This document shows, piece by piece, positions 26,259 to 38,812 of a DNA stretch of 64,000 nt. The stretch is from assembly GCA_029959195.1 (NCBI GenBank), contig CP114117.1:2170001-2234000 (forward strand). Direction: 5' to 3'. The translations under genes and the position numbers were made by a program. The first letter of the stretch is position 1; each line of letters opens with the position of its first letter. The notes beneath the pieces were generated by a model. The model was given only the letters and a program-made list of their open reading frames with translations, was not told where the DNA came from and made no database searches. This stretch comes from Dictyophora rubrovolvata (taxonomy: Eukaryota; Basidiomycota; Agaricomycetes; Phallales; Phallaceae).

Positions 26259-27401
26259 GATAGTGCTCTACTACCTTGGCGGGTGATTCCATATATATAT
26301 ATATATATTAGTTTTAAAATCGTGATGTACCAAAGCCTTTTTATGTTACTGGTCAAATGCTTATCCATAAACCTACTTTATAGTTGACCATTTTCAGCGT
26401 GTATGTGCACAAATTCGAACACGTGAACAGAATCCGAAACAAATTCCCGTATGAGGAAACCGTTTCCTTTTTTTAGGTTACAATTTTAAGAAAACCTAAG
26501 CTATATACTCGCTTAATGATGCATGAATTTCTTTCGAGGGCTGCGCCTTTTTTTCCTCAGCTGAGACATGGATCTTTCAGAGAGCAGAAAGTTTTACTCT
26601 TTCGACATGTGCCCGTTTTGCGATTTGGTACGATGTTGACAGTACCGTTTACATGTCCCATGTAGTAGGCCTGGGTCAACTTGGTTCATATCCAAGTACC
26701 GCTATAGGCTTGCTAGTACTGTATACTAACTTGGGACGGCGACAGTCTTATTGATGGAAAAGATATGTTTCATGGACCAGGTTCTCGGCGGCCGAGCCGA
26801 GTCACCTGTGTCGGAATTTATAAACTAACCAAGGCTCCAAAAAATGGTTTAAAAACAGTTTATCAACCATTTATAAACCGTTTTTCAGAGCTTTGATTAG
26901 TTTATGAAGCTAAAAAGGCAATTTCGATTTTTGTGACATGGAATCGAGAAAGACGGGTGTTGTCTCTCTCAGGCTGGTGTTGTGCTTCTCGGAAGAGAAA
27001 CCGCTCGCTTTTCTGAGCTGGCGTGTGCGAGCACGTCTTTTCCCTGAACATCCGCATGTCGAATTCTGATTCGCTTGTAATATTTTTATACTATTGCGCA
27101 TTGCAAAGAGGCCCTCTACACGACAAAATCAACAGTTTTACGTATTAAAAAAACCCTGATATATGTATACTGATTTCACAACTGAATAGAAAGATTATAT
27201 TTATTGTCCAAGCAAGCTCCATCAACAAGCCCTGATTGGTTCGGTAAATTGAATTCGAACTCCGCTGTTTGAATGTGTGACAACGAGAATCGGATGGCTT
27301 CTGTCAGTTTCCAACTTTAAAACCTTGCCTCCACAACCACCACCACAGTCTTTTCCCCGTCCACGGTCTCTCTTTACTCCCTCCCTCGTTCTCATCAGAA
27401 T
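26259..27401. other. Gap between NSL1 and the Kre9-like gene
   Basis: No gene is supported. It contains a (TA)n run near 26290-26310, a 92-bp foldback (listed separately), and at its 3' end a pyrimidine-rich leader (about 27330-27400) before the Kre9-like ATG. Confidence 0.6.
26817..26908. repeat. Imperfect inverted repeat (foldback), 35-bp arms
   Basis: The left arm 26817-26851 and the right arm 26874-26908 are inverted copies matching at 29 of 35 positions, with a 22-nt spacer. All six differences are transitions, so several would be G-U pairs in a transcript. The inner spacer can form a second small hairpin (TGGTT/AACCA). It could be a short MITE-like foldback, a 3'-end stem or a small RNA hairpin. 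No clear target-site duplication was seen. Confidence 0.7.
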
Positions 27402-28348
27402 ATGCGTTCTGCCCTCCTCTGTGCTGCTCTTGCCGCTGTCCCGGTCCTCAGTAAGCTAGTTGGATGACTACCGCCTCCACACACGATCAACTATTTTTTT
27501 TTTGTTTTGGATCTCAGGTCTTGAAGTGACTAGCCCTTCTGCATCGCTCTCTTGGTATGGCTACACGTTTCCATTCGAATTCAATTTCTAAAGCACTCTT
27601 TAGGGTTGCTGGGTTGCCAAACGTTGTGGCTTGGCGGACCTCAAAGGGCGATCCCCAGTTTGTAGCGTAAGTTTTGTTTCTGTACATAATTTCACTGACT
27701 GTAACTCATTCTGATGCTTGGCAGTATTACAGTTACCAATTCTGGAAATAGTACTTTTCCCGGCTCGTTTGCTGTACGATCAATTTACCCCACCGCTTTA
27801 GCTGCACATCATCGTAATTTTCCTTTTTTTGTTTCGCACAGATTGCGCAAGACGTGGCTGTCTCCAATCTCACCTTTACGGTGACTAACGTCACACTTGT
27901 AGTTGATTCTGGTTGGTGATTTTTTTATTTTTATTTTTACTTCATGTCTCATCATAGTCAGGTTATGTCGTTAACCTTGTCAACACTTCGAATTTGACTC
28001 ATATTTTCGCTTCGTCTCAGCCTTTCTCTCTAGAACCTAACGGCAGTAGGTTCTTTTTTTTTTATCGCGAATAATATGTACAAATGCGTAATGTCTTTAG
28101 CTACGCCGCCCAACTTGGCCTCTATCACTGCTCCCGGTGCCGCTGCTGCTACTCCATCCAGTACTTCTCCTACCACCGCTGGTAATTCTAGTTCAAGTTC
28201 CAGCAACTCGACCTCCGGATCGAGTGCCTCTCCTTCTCCCAGTAAAAATGCCTCGTCACGAGCAGTGGATGCCACGTTCGTTCCGATTCTTTCGATGCTT
28301 GCCATGACCGGTGTAATGAGTGTTTTCGGAGCGATCATTACTCTTTAA
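27402..28348 (+). CDS. Kre9/Knh1-domain GPI-anchored cell-wall protein
   Basis: Small secreted Ser/Thr-rich protein. The signal peptide MRSALLCAALAAVPVLS is followed by a Kre9/Knh1-type beta-sandwich: LEVTSPSASLSW, NVVAWRTS, FAIAQDVAVSNLTF, SGYVVNLVNTSN and HIFASSQPFSLEP. Then comes a Ser/Thr/Pro/Ala-rich stalk with several Asn-X-Ser/Thr sites and a C-terminal hydrophobic tail (FVPILSMLAMTGVMSVFGAI) after a small-residue region, as for a GPI signal. Seven short exons, with introns of about 50-70 nt. A 15-A run directly follows the stop codon on the plus strand. Probable role: cell-wall beta-glucan assembly or wall structure; the exact function is unknown. Confidence 0.82.
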
Positions 28349-28590
28349 AAAAAAAAAAAAAAATGTAGTTTTCTTTTCCACCAGCTCGCTCCTGTTGTAA
28401 CGTCAAAACGAACTGTTTACCCCTTCTTTCAAGGACTTCGCTGTTGTGTGTTATTGTGTTAGTCGTTTTGTTGTTGACGATCTTGTTGTTTTTTTCTTCT
28501 TTTCATAGTAGCTGTGTACGTGTATATGTACTTATGTATATACTGCATAGCGTTGTTTCAAATTTTTCTTTTTCTCTATACATATATTAT

Positions 28591-29188
28591 CTAAGATAAT
28601 AGGACGTTGGGTCGATTTGAGTTTGCAAAAGTGTAACCAGGGAACCCGCCAATGCTAGGAGATGGAAACTCTAAAGTCTTTGAGAAACTAGAAGAAATAT
28701 ACACGTTGCCAGTATCAAACCAGACATGAGTGCTAGTGTTAGTGTTTGTAATCTTATAAAGCAAAACAATGTATCCGGTATGATTAATTATGTAAATTGT
28801 AAAAGTTCTCTCAGGAAAACGGTGAACATACTTGGATACTTTCAAAAAGGCTTTCCGTTGTATAAGTTGTCTGCAGTTTAAAGTGTAGTAACAACTGCAT
28901 GTCAAAGAAAAACACGGGAGTCAGTGCGGCGATAATACCAGAGAATGTATTTGCATGCAAACGTACAGTGCTAGACAAATACCCAAAAAACCAGATATGA
29001 AAAAGAGATATCCGAAGGGCAGACGGGCAGACGTTGGGATGTGATTTCGCGGTGGAGGTAAGGAGTCGCTGCCAGAAGGAAGTCTAGCACGAAGCAAAAA
29101 CGACGAAGATAGCAAAGAAAGGAGCAAACCAAATCGACACTACAAATTACCAGACCTCGTTAGCAAACAGTTCGTTGTTCTTTGTCAT
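28591..29188 (-). CDS. Unidentified small multi-pass membrane protein (3' end uncertain)
   Basis: I do not recognise it. The ATG at 29188 opens MTKNNELFANE. A GTCTGG...GCTAG intron then leads into one long frame (TSFWQRLLTSTAKSHP, then hydrophobic LRISLFHIWFFGYLSS and FSGIIAALTPVFFFDMQLLLHF). Two ends are possible. An acceptor at ATAAG gives a polar tail VWFDTGNVYISSSFSK ending at 28591. A donor four codons earlier with acceptor CACTAG gives a third membrane helix LMSGLILATCIFLLVS ending at 28671. The latter makes a more natural three-helix protein. RNA is needed to choose. Confidence 0.4.
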
Positions 29189-29806
29189 GAAACTGGCAGC
29201 ACCTGGACAAGAAAGTTCCGCTCGAAGGCAAGGAAATCCCGCGCAGTGCTGCCGACGTTACGAAGCATATTGGAATGGTGAATTATCTATCCTCAGATAC
29301 ACACACACATATATAATATATATAATATATTATATATGTATGATGATGATGAACGCTCATGGAATGAAATACGGCAGAATCCGAGACTCGGGTGCCTTAC
29401 GTAAGTAATTATTGCGGATCTACAAGCGCCAACTTTCATTTTGCTCTCTGCCCGTTCATTAGCGCGCGTCGGAGTATTTTAGCATCCTTCCACACGGAAC
29501 CTTCGTTTATGTCCTCAGCTTCGTTTATTAGTCCCCAAGTCCTTTTGTATTTAACTTTTATGTTTAGCTTATAGATCACCATCGTATTATCCCTTCAGAT
29601 AGTTTTGAGCCTCGTCTCGAGATTTCACCCGCAAAACTTTATATCTATTTTCGACGTCGACAGCCAATTAACTTGACATCGACTCCGAGCCAGCCAACCG
29701 AATTTTCCCGCTAATTCCCTTCAAACTCCTCGCGATCATCCATCTTCCTAATTATACTACCACGCATGGTTGACACGTTCCCCTTCTCTAACACATCTGT
29801 TATGCT
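29189..29806. other. Gap upstream of the NLR-like gene
   Basis: Contains an (AC)n then (TA)n low-complexity tract at about 29297-29339 and a short ATGATG run. No supported gene. Confidence 0.5.
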
Positions 29807-30957
29807 ATGAACCGAGAAAACGTCGATGCTCTGCTTGCTCACGCTAAGGATGTATCTGATTTGGCGCGCACAATCCTGGCAAGCTTCCCCATCCCGGATT
29901 TGATTGAAGGGATAATGTTAGTTGGCGACTCAATAAGCAGGCCAATTGGGAGACGGAAGCCGTTTGGAGATGGGATCTTCGGGAAGACTGCAGAAGCAGG
30001 TCAAATTACTCGAGCAGTCTGTTCATACTTTCGTGCTGTACACAATTTTGACAACTAATGGCCGATAGCAAATTGATATAGACCAAGACATCACTCTTTA
30101 TATTAAGTCGATTCTTAGGGAAAATCCAAACGGTGGACCGTCTTTATTCCTCAGGGAAGATGTAGTTGAAAATCTGACACGACTATCCGATGGGCTTTTT
30201 GTTTACACAAGCACTGTCGCCCCATTCTTGGCTCATGCAGGGTACGACGCTGCCCAGATTTATGACGACCTCGTGAAATCCCGGGGGCCGTGGCGGATGT
30301 GTGAAAAGCTCGATGATATCTACCGCACCGTCCTCAAGATCGCTCTTGAAGATCTGAAAGACGACGAGAAACATATGAGGCAGGCTCAGCGAGTTCTTTG
30401 CTGGCTTGCTTTGTACAGGTTTCAGGACACAGTCGGATACTCACTGCACGGTGCGGCGTACCTTTCTGCAGAGCAACTTGAGTTCGTGGATATCCCTACT
30501 GACATCACGCTGTATGTGATGGACCGTTTGAGGTCGATCTTGACCATGGAAGGGCAACTCACTCTAGCAACGGAACTTAGGACGTCACATTCTAGCTTTG
30601 CACATTTTATCGTTGACCCAAAGCGATGTCGGGATCCATTATTTTATGTCGGGACGGAGGAAAGTCACAAAAAAATCACCCTTGATCTCTTGGCATTTTT
30701 AAGTCGTGAAGCGACTGCCATGCTGTGGAGCAATAATGCGTTTGTGGGCATGTTGAAATATGCCTTTTTTTGAACTTCCGCGACATTTGGAATGTAACAA
30801 GGCACCTCTTGCAGATGATGTCCGGGTGGCACTCCAAAGGTATCTAGAGAAGTATTTAGACGGTGATGTTCCCATACAGAGAGTCGTGGGTCGCGAAGGA
30901 ATGGCGCTGGTACCAGATTGTTTTATTTCACTATTTAAGGAGGTGGGCTTTCTTTAG
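29807..30957 (+). pseudogene. NACHT-less STAND/NLR-type protein, possibly degraded
   Basis: The second exon (from about 30075) carries the part that follows the NACHT core in agaricomycete NLR-like proteins: DIDQDITLYIKSIL, LSDGLFVYTSTVAPFLA, IYDDLVKSRGPW, VLCWLALYRFQD, and SILTMEGQLTLATELRTSHSSFAHFIVDPKRC with the TSHSSFxxFI block. No P-loop or Walker B is present. The first exon (MNRENVDALLAHAKDVSDLA...) has no recognised domain and is joined by a 54-nt intron ending at CGATAG. At the T7 run 30765-30771 the frame shifts by one base; reading T6 would continue LKYAFFELPRHLE and run to 30957. This may be a truncated paralogue, a pseudogene or a sequence error. Confidence 0.6.
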
Positions 30958-31556
30958 AATATATTCTACACGCTTCTATTAAAAGTCAGCCGAAAATAAC
31001 TTGGTACGTTTCAGCATACAACATCGAAACCTAAATAAGGGAAACGGTGATACAGTTCCTTGATATATAATTAAACCAAGTAAACATGAACAGAGCCAAT
31101 AATACAATGCTATATACTGGGATATTGAGGTTGGTATCAGACCGAGTATGGTGTGGCATAGCGTCCATTGCCTTTGATACATGGAATCCTAAAAGTTGTT
31201 AAATAATCATGTCCGAAGAGACGTTCGTCAAGAAAAAGAGTGTTGCCAATATAATTCATACTTTTCATTCTTCACCATCAAATGTGCTGTGCAAGCTTGT
31301 ACTTAGTTCCCCGTTATGAGTGGTCAGAACAGTCTTTATTTTCTCCAAGTACAAGTGTGTGTGTGTATGTGTGAGACTTTTTCTCTGTCGTTCTAGGTCC
31401 TTGCTATGGCGGGAAGAGGATGAGAACGGGAAGACAGTTGGCTGTCACAGCGGCATTGCTCGCAAACAAAATCAATGTAATCCAAGGTATATTCGATGAA
31501 CAACTATCATAAGATTAAGATGGACCAAAGAAGTATATGTATGACAGGTTCATATT
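30958..31556. other. Gap between the NLR-like gene and ERG1
   Basis: Mostly AT-rich with no supported gene. A short (GT)n run lies near 31353-31366. Confidence 0.5.
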
Positions 31557-33294
31557 TTACCACCATCGAATTTCACTCCACACCAAAGGCCCAAATACAA
31601 TGCAGGCCGTCCAGAACTAAGTATGAAATATTTGAGGACGTTCAAGACTGATGTATGCATGAATATACTTACCACGACTAACCCTTTGATGCATAGTCTA
31701 GGATATTCATAGATAGAGGCCCTTTTCACAATTTCCTTCCTAGCGCCCCTGTCAAAAGTGATATGTCGTCTTTCGTGCGTGAACATCACCCATATGGAAT
31801 AGAACGCAACAGCGAAGAAATGTCCTGCCAACAAAGCAGGCGAAGGCGCAATGCTAAATGAGGGGTTAACCTCGTCATTTCACAAAGCAGGGGTAATCTC
31901 TACTTACCCTGCCAGCAAAGATACCGGGTCACTTATACACCTACCACCCAATTCAAAGTACTTAAAGCACCCCTCTCTCAGGACAGCGAGGTTTTCATCT
32001 TTAACGACAGTTGAATAGAGAAAAGCGTTGAATTTAGAATTTCGCTTACCGTCTGCACCAAAGAGGTCGTAAAGAGCAACGCTGAGGATATTTATGGTGG
32101 AACTCAATGGCTTTCTGGACCAGTGCCATTGATTCAGTAAAGAGGACAGTACAGGAGGCGAGAAGTCAGGACATTGAAGAATGAGTTTGGCAAGCGGAAC
32201 AACATCGTTGAGGGCGACTGTCATTCCTCCTTTTTTTTTTGTGGTCGATAATTAGTGATCAGTGAATCCAGTACTACATAAATAGCACTCCTACCCCCTG
32301 TCAGAGGATGACGCATATTCCATGCATCACCTAGAAGAATTACGCCGTCTTTTGAATACCTCCGTCCTTGAAGCGTCGGAGGCAGGAATGAATTAGGCAT
32401 GCGCCGCAGCCGTTGCTTTTTCAATGCGCTCTCCAATGGTCGGTGCAAGTTCGAAGGAAGAGCTGGGAGAATATGACATCGTATATGTTCCTGGCTCTAA
32501 ATTTTAATATACAGATAAAACATGCAAATTACAAGTATACGCACAGGTATGTCTGAGGGTAAAGGTTCCTTTATATCTATCAAGATGCGGGTTTCACTTT
32601 CATCTATTTGATACAGTAAAACTGGTCCAGACCCTGGTACAAGTGCGACCGTGCCGTGTTCGGGGATAGGCAACGACACGTTTTCGAGGATAGTCCCAAA
32701 AAAAAAACTTTTTGTCGTTATGCGCGTCGAGATGGATGTAGATGTATGAAAAATCTGTGACCTAAAATTGGAAAAACACCCATCGGCAATGATGACGAGA
32801 TCAGCGGAGTAAGTGTCGATGCTTTTGGCGTTGGGTCGTTTCGCTCGGACACCTATGATCCTTCTGGTTTGATGACATTCCACTAATTCAGTAGCGGTAG
32901 CCTCGATAACGTCAACGCCGTCTGCTTCTCTCGCTTTGGCTCGTAAACTCTGAATAAATCGACCATGGTGGAAACTTCGACCCTCATAAGGCTGAGGGTA
33001 TGGTATGTGCACAGTTTTGCCTTCATATGTTACGCAGTACCCATAGGCAGGAATTGCACCAATGTTTTCGACACACGAGTCGAGTCCCAAAGTCTTAAGA
33101 GCGGACACTCCTCCTGGCTGTAACAATTCACCTACAATTCGATCCGGTTCTGCCCATGAACGCTCTAGCAGGGCAATTCTGAGCGGCCGGGAACGAGGCA
33201 AGGGAGAAGAAGAAGAAAGAGCGTGCCCTAAGCTTGCACCCGCAACTCCAGCACCAATGATGAGTACATCGTACTCATTTTTTGCGGCCTTCAT
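31557..33294 (-). CDS. ERG1: Squalene monooxygenase (squalene epoxidase)
   Basis: FAD enzyme that converts squalene to 2,3-oxidosqualene, the first oxygen-dependent step of ergosterol synthesis, at the ER and lipid droplets. The start I chose is the ATG at 33294 (MKAAKNEYDVLIIG). Motifs: dinucleotide fold IIGAGVAGASLGHAL, LLERSWAEPDRIVGELLQPGG, DLVIIADGCFSNFR, GPVLLYQI, and the second FAD motif VILLGDAWNMRHPLTGG. The C-terminal helices follow (MTVALNDVVPL, ALLAGHFFAVAFYSIWVMF, YEYPRLCIKG). The last intron joins GLVV to FWTACIVFGPLVWSEIRWW, which closes the protein as in other fungi. It is the first of five consecutive minus-strand genes. Confidence 0.94.
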
Positions 33295-33876
33295 GATAGT
33301 ACTCACCCAAGCCTTATTATCAAGTTTTACTCGTACGACCGCGTCAAAAAGGTCCTGTCAGAAAATCACTGATTAGTCAGCAGATCAACATATATTCAAC
33401 CCGTCGCGTCGCTTTATGTGCTGTCCAGGTCAGGGCCAACAGTGGGTCATCGACAAATTGCATGTGATTTCAGCCGTTGTACAGATTTTAAGCGATGTGT
33501 TTTTTTTGTCTAGTCCAAGTTTTATGATAATATTTCCATAACATGAGCGGCGCCGCAAAAGTTACTAATATTATTCCCAGGCCGCGGGCTAAGGTGATTT
33601 TGTTGAATTATGCACAAACAGTGATTCATAGATCAAAAAAAAGTGATTCTAGCTATTAATATGGATAAGGAATCAATTTTTCAAGTACATAAATACATGT
33701 GTACCGGAAATGTTAAAGGCTACGTCTTGTCAACAAAGAAACCTGTTCCCCGCACTCCGAGTCCCGAAATTGCGTTAAAGTAATTAAAAGTCAAACATAT
33801 ATAGCAAACGTTAAAATTACATAGTCTAGTACTACATACACAACCATAATTGGCAGGGAGAGACAATCAACTTGGT
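33295..33876. other. Gap between ERG1 and SPT16
   Basis: Both neighbours are on the minus strand, so this holds the ERG1 promoter and the SPT16 3' region. AT-rich, with frequent stops; nothing else is supported. Confidence 0.5.
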
Positions 33877-36800
33877 CTACCCTTTTTTCGCTGGTTTGAC
33901 GGATGTCTTATTACCATTTGGTTTGGCAGCAGGCTTTTTATTTCGTTCAGAGGAATCAGCATCTGAGTTATGGCCATTCCCGTTCAATTCCCGTTTCTTA
34001 TCTGATTTGGCAGCCTTCCGTTCCAACTCGTCCCAATCATCACCTAAAGGAATATGGTCGAAAGAGAGCTGCGACGAAGAATATAAAGTAAATACCTTCG
34101 CTCTCATCATCCATTCCAGAGCTACCATCATCATCGCTCACATCGGATCCGTCATACGCGCTTTCGACAGCATTGCTGCTACTCGATTCTTCAGAAAAAT
34201 CGTTTTCTGCAACAAAATCGGATTCTGACTCGGACTCGGATTCGGAATTCTGAGGATTCGGTCAACGACACAGCACAAGCAAGGTAAATTTAGGAGTTCT
34301 TACAGCATTTGAGGCAGGCCCTCCACCGATAACTTGCCAGCCGCCTTGTAAAAAGAAGTCATGGGGATCGTCGTTAATAGATTTCATGATAGGCCCCCAG
34401 TTCAAGTTTAATCTAGATTCCATGATTGGTATATCGGATGAACTGTTTAATACCAGAGTTAATAATCGGACTTCAGCATTATCTAACTATTTACACCTAC
34501 TCTAACCAGTGTTTGACGTCGTCCATCTGGGAACTTGGGATAGAGTTGATAGATAAAGGGGGTCTCCGAAAATCTTTGAAAACCAATATCATATCAAACT
34601 GTTTCAAACCAAATTGAACTCGCTCCAGCGATGCAATTTCAATTTCCGACATTGTAACGACCAGGAACGGAGGGTCGGTGAGATGAACCAAACAATCAGT
34701 CGTAGGCTGAAGGCGAACATTAGTTCGGAAAGGTACGCCCTCAAAGGATAATTCCCGGAAGGGAATTTCTACTTCGACATTTTCACCAATCTGAAAAAAA
34801 AAAAATTGATCGTTGTCAGAGGAGAGGACAATTCATGAGATACTTACGGTGTTTGAACAGGCCTCCATGCATTTTTCAGCGAACGCATTGAATTCTTTGT
34901 TCAGTGCATGTCTCCTTTTTCGTTCAGCTTGTTCCAATTCAATTTCGTCCTCATCCCCGTAACGGAATTTCCGCTTCCGGTTACCTGTTTCATCAAATTG
35001 TACGTCGGATGCTTCTCTGTAAAACTGGACATCCTGATATCCAGAAGTATCAATGTTTTTAGAAAATCCAAACCGATAGTCTTTAATCAAATACGCACAT
35101 GCGCCTTTTTTTTGCCAATCATGATAGGAGACTTTAAATTGATATGGATTATCACTAGTAGTTCATGATCACATGGTTGGAAGAAGAAATGCTTTATGTT
35201 GCTGAACAGCACATCTACAACAAAATGAGCCTTCTGCTGTCTGACTCAAAACAACCCTTACCGATTTTTTGAGAGCCCAGTGGTGAAACATATCGTATCC
35301 CATTTTGATGAAGTTCGACTTCACCTGGTAAGCGTTTACCGTCTAAGGCAGGCCGCACAAAAACTTCAGGAAGTTTCAATGGACGACGACCTTTGACTTC
35401 GATAAGTGAATCTTGCTCGACGACGTCTGCCATGGCCTTTCTTTGCTGCTCTCGTTTATTCACTTCCTTCTTTAAATCCGTGATTTGTTTAAAGAGTTGG
35501 TCGAAACGATGGCTATCTGGCGATCTGTAGGATACAGAGCGAATGAAGGTTGCTTCCGGATTTTCGAATGGCTATTGTTTGTTAATAGTCATTAACCTAG
35601 TTTTTCGAGTTATGAGAGGCCTTACAGTATCTTCTTTCTTCCCAGCCAACTGACCAGGCGTTTGGAAGTTGATACGAAGAAATGTGTATTCTCCTTCGTC
35701 GGATTTGCTAGCATTTTTTATAGTATTGATATGAAACACAGCAGCAAAACCGTGTATGGGTAAGATAAGAGACAGATTCTTGCGATCGACAAATATCTGA
35801 AAAGTATGAGATCTATGATAGGACGATCGTGTGGATCACCATTACCTTTAGTTCGTCCATTTCGGGCAGGCCCGCCTCCCCACGATAACTTTGAAACTTC
35901 TTCCATTGTTTCCCTTCTTTGTTAGTCAAATCCCCTTCTTCACCCGCCCATCGTGCCAATCCTTCTTGTTGGCGCTGTTGATGTAGAATTTTTTGATGAG
36001 CAGTCAACTTCGCCTGGATTTCCTGCGTATCTTCTGAGGCGGCGCCACGGGTTTTACCGCGAAGAACCTTCGTACCAGCAACTTTCTGTGAGATTGCTTG
36101 TTTACCATTTTTGACGGGAGACGGAAGAGTCTTTTTCGGTTTGGAAGGAATAGTGTCCTTCTTGGGATCATCATCCTGGAACAGATTTAGCATACTTTCC
36201 TCCACTGAAGAAATAACGTACGAAAAAAAACAAAAACTCTTTCGGAGATTTGATCCCTTCAGTTAGACAAACGCTCTTATCGGGGCCAATTCGAACAGTA
36301 TCGATGAGGGATAGGGCATATCTAGCAGATCAAGATTGATAAGATAGGAAAAAGATAGAAGAATCTCTAAACTTGCTTTTTTCCATCTTTGTCTTCTAAA
36401 CCTTGTAATCCAAGGGACAAACAAAACACCATTCCTGACCTTAATTTTCGCGAATTTTTTGCAGAGAGCAAATACGCAGAGTCACGGAATTCCATTCCTG
36501 TTCCAAAGCCTATAGACTTCAGAAAATATCTTTCCAAATCGGGCTTCTTATCCTTCACATAACCAAGAGCGTGGTTATACACATCACGCGCTGATATACC
36601 GTCATGCATAAAACTGAGCAGTTCCGTCTGCAACGCAAGCAAAATGTTATAATTGCCCTCCTGCTCCTGAAAATACAATTATAAAAATGACGCTTATACT
36701 ACTATATACGCTTACCTTACTAGGATCTACCATAAATGTACGCCCTAAACTTGAGCAATAACTCTTATATCGCATGCCCAATGATACCAACACGATGCCT

Positions 36801-37934
36801 TTATGGGCTAGGCTGTCATCTGAAGATTCTGCAGAGGCACGTAAATCATAGCCGTCCTTCGTATTCTGCGATTGAATTACTGGGGAATACACAAATTCAA
36901 CGCTAGACCAATCAACCTTCACAAGCTTTTGAATAACAGTCCTTCATTTGAGGGACTGGGCTTACATCTTTAAGGCCACGTCCTTTACTCCAAACACGTG
37001 TGTCTGGAGGTTTTTCACCGTCACCGCTGCCTATCCGACCCTCGATTTGATCGGCGAAAGCTTGATGTGTGATTTTCGTTTCTTTATCAAGAATCTGTTC
37101 TAGTTTGATAGCAACGTGATGTGTCAGAAGGGTGGAGCTGAGATTGGCGGCTGTCCTTGTCCATTTCTGAATGAAAACATAGTTTAATCCATACAAGCAC
37201 AGCAAGATGAGTAAACTAACGAGCTCTTCCTCGTCTTTGACTGCCATAAATGACGAGATGCAATGTGCTACGTCCACGGTCTCCACCTTTACGTTTTGTT
37301 CTTTCAATGCCTTGTCCCACTCATCAATGACTTTCCCCGTATGCTTTTCTTTTGCAATGACTCCAATCTTGGAAAATGACGTGTAAATTTTGAGAAAATT
37401 GATTAAGGCGTCGTTTGATGGTTCTTTTGGTTTGGCTTGAGTGAAGAGCTGTACTGGGACTGGGGGATGAGATTGCTCCACTTGCAATAGATGTTTTGCT
37501 GAAAAACGGTCGCGTAAATAAAATACTTTAGAAGGGAGGTGAAATATAACCTTTAGAGGGTGAGCATAAAAAATAAATTTTATCTTTGGCAAACAAAATA
37601 AGAGTTGTTGGAAACTCATATCCCAAAAGCCACGTCTGACGTAGTGTGGCGAACTAAGAAACAAGAACGACAGCAGCATAGTGTGAGATATACGTACCTG
37701 GAACGCAGTAGTCTTTCGAACTGGTTCATCTTCGCTTGCCGATTCACCTGCAACGAGTAAGATCGCGTCGACGTCCGTCAAAGTCTCGTAATCCTCTCGA
37801 TTCCTCGCGCCCTAACAATGCGAACTCAATTTACAGAACTGACGAGCTCTATAAAATATATAACGAACCAACCACGCGTCATACATCAGGCGGATGCGTT
37901 CATTGAACAAGTTGGTATTCAGCTCAATGAGCAT
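33877..37934 (-). CDS. SPT16: FACT complex large subunit Spt16
   Basis: Histone chaperone subunit of FACT, acting with Pob3 in transcription and replication. The start at 37934 gives [21 protein letters not shown], the usual Spt16 opening. The aminopeptidase-like N domain follows ([56 protein letters not shown]). The dimerisation domain has [14 protein letters not shown], and [25 protein letters not shown]. The middle domain has [18 protein letters not shown] and [14 protein letters not shown]. The C-terminus is acidic then basic ([17 protein letters not shown] ... KPAKKG). Around 15 exons, with length near 1,030 residues as in the family. The acidic tail binds H2A-H2B. Confidence 0.94.
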
Positions 37935-38812
37935 TTGGGGCTTGAGTATGGCTGTCAGATTTAGAGTGTGGCGGGTGGACCTATCTGAGTTTGAATTGGG
38001 GGGACATTGCCGCAGCGCTGCGACTGTCTGTATGTTTCACTCGTCAAAAGACAACATATTTCATTTCATCAAAATATAGCCCATTTCCTTGGTGTGACCG
38101 TTTATGAGCCTTGGTCAGACTTGAGCTTGTACATAACAAGTAGTCACCATAGCCAGTAGTGGTGACTAGTACTGTACATAGTAATACATTCGTTTTGAAG
38201 CAGTTCAATAACTTCAGTTTAGCTCATTAGATTGAGAGATTCATGGAATTTCGCGGTTTTTTGAGATCGTTAACATCAAATGAATAGAATAGTTTGACAT
38301 CAGTTTGGCCAAATTATGAGCCTTCTGGCCCAAAATGTTTGTACCGGCACAGGCATTTCCCAGCCGGGTGCTAGGCCTGAAGCTATTGAGGCTGTCACGC
38401 CAGTTCTTGAAATCAAAAGTCCTGGTCGGTCTGCTCGCAAAGTTTCTTGACAATTATTCTATCCGTAGTGAACAGCTAAGATAGAACAAAAATAAAGAAA
38501 ATATATCTGTTGTGCACATTGACGCAAAGGATTGATTGCCTGCCAGTTCCAGCTCAACGCTGAAAAAAAATGCTATGACAGGCTTGCGGGAGAAGGTATT
38601 AGTCACAATATAATAACTGATTATAATTATAATTATGAACGACTGATAGATATCATTTGTATATATAAAGAGGTTTTCATTTACTCAAAAGATATGACAA
38701 TCGAGCTGAAGGCTTCGAGGAACAACGCACTTTTATCCCTAAATTATGAAAGGTTTCGTCAATTGTGAGAATGTGAATCATCTAAACAATAATTTATTTT
38801 TTTGGCTCAGAT
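37935..38812. other. Gap between SPT16 and glucosidase I
   Basis: No supported gene in 878 nt. A perfect 8-bp stem (AGTCACCA at 38142-38149, TGGTGACT at 38160-38167) with a 10-nt loop is present. The stretch 38490-38810 is AT-rich. Confidence 0.5.

Noticed and set aside
26280-26312. (TA)n tract as a regulatory element
   Set aside because: Simple low-complexity DNA near a 3' end; nothing else supports a function.
31557-31680. Apparent frame break near the C-terminus of ERG1
   Set aside because: A normal intron (GTAAGTATATTC...ATACTTAG) joins GLVV to FWTACIVFGPL and gives the usual ending.
35213-35463. Separate small ORFs within the SPT16 span on both strands
   Set aside because: Minus-strand ones are exons of SPT16; plus-strand ones are shadows without coding character.
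38142-38167. Perfect 8-bp hairpin as a terminator
   Set aside because: Such hairpins do not end Pol II transcripts and no transcript is known here; kept only as a note in the gap entry.
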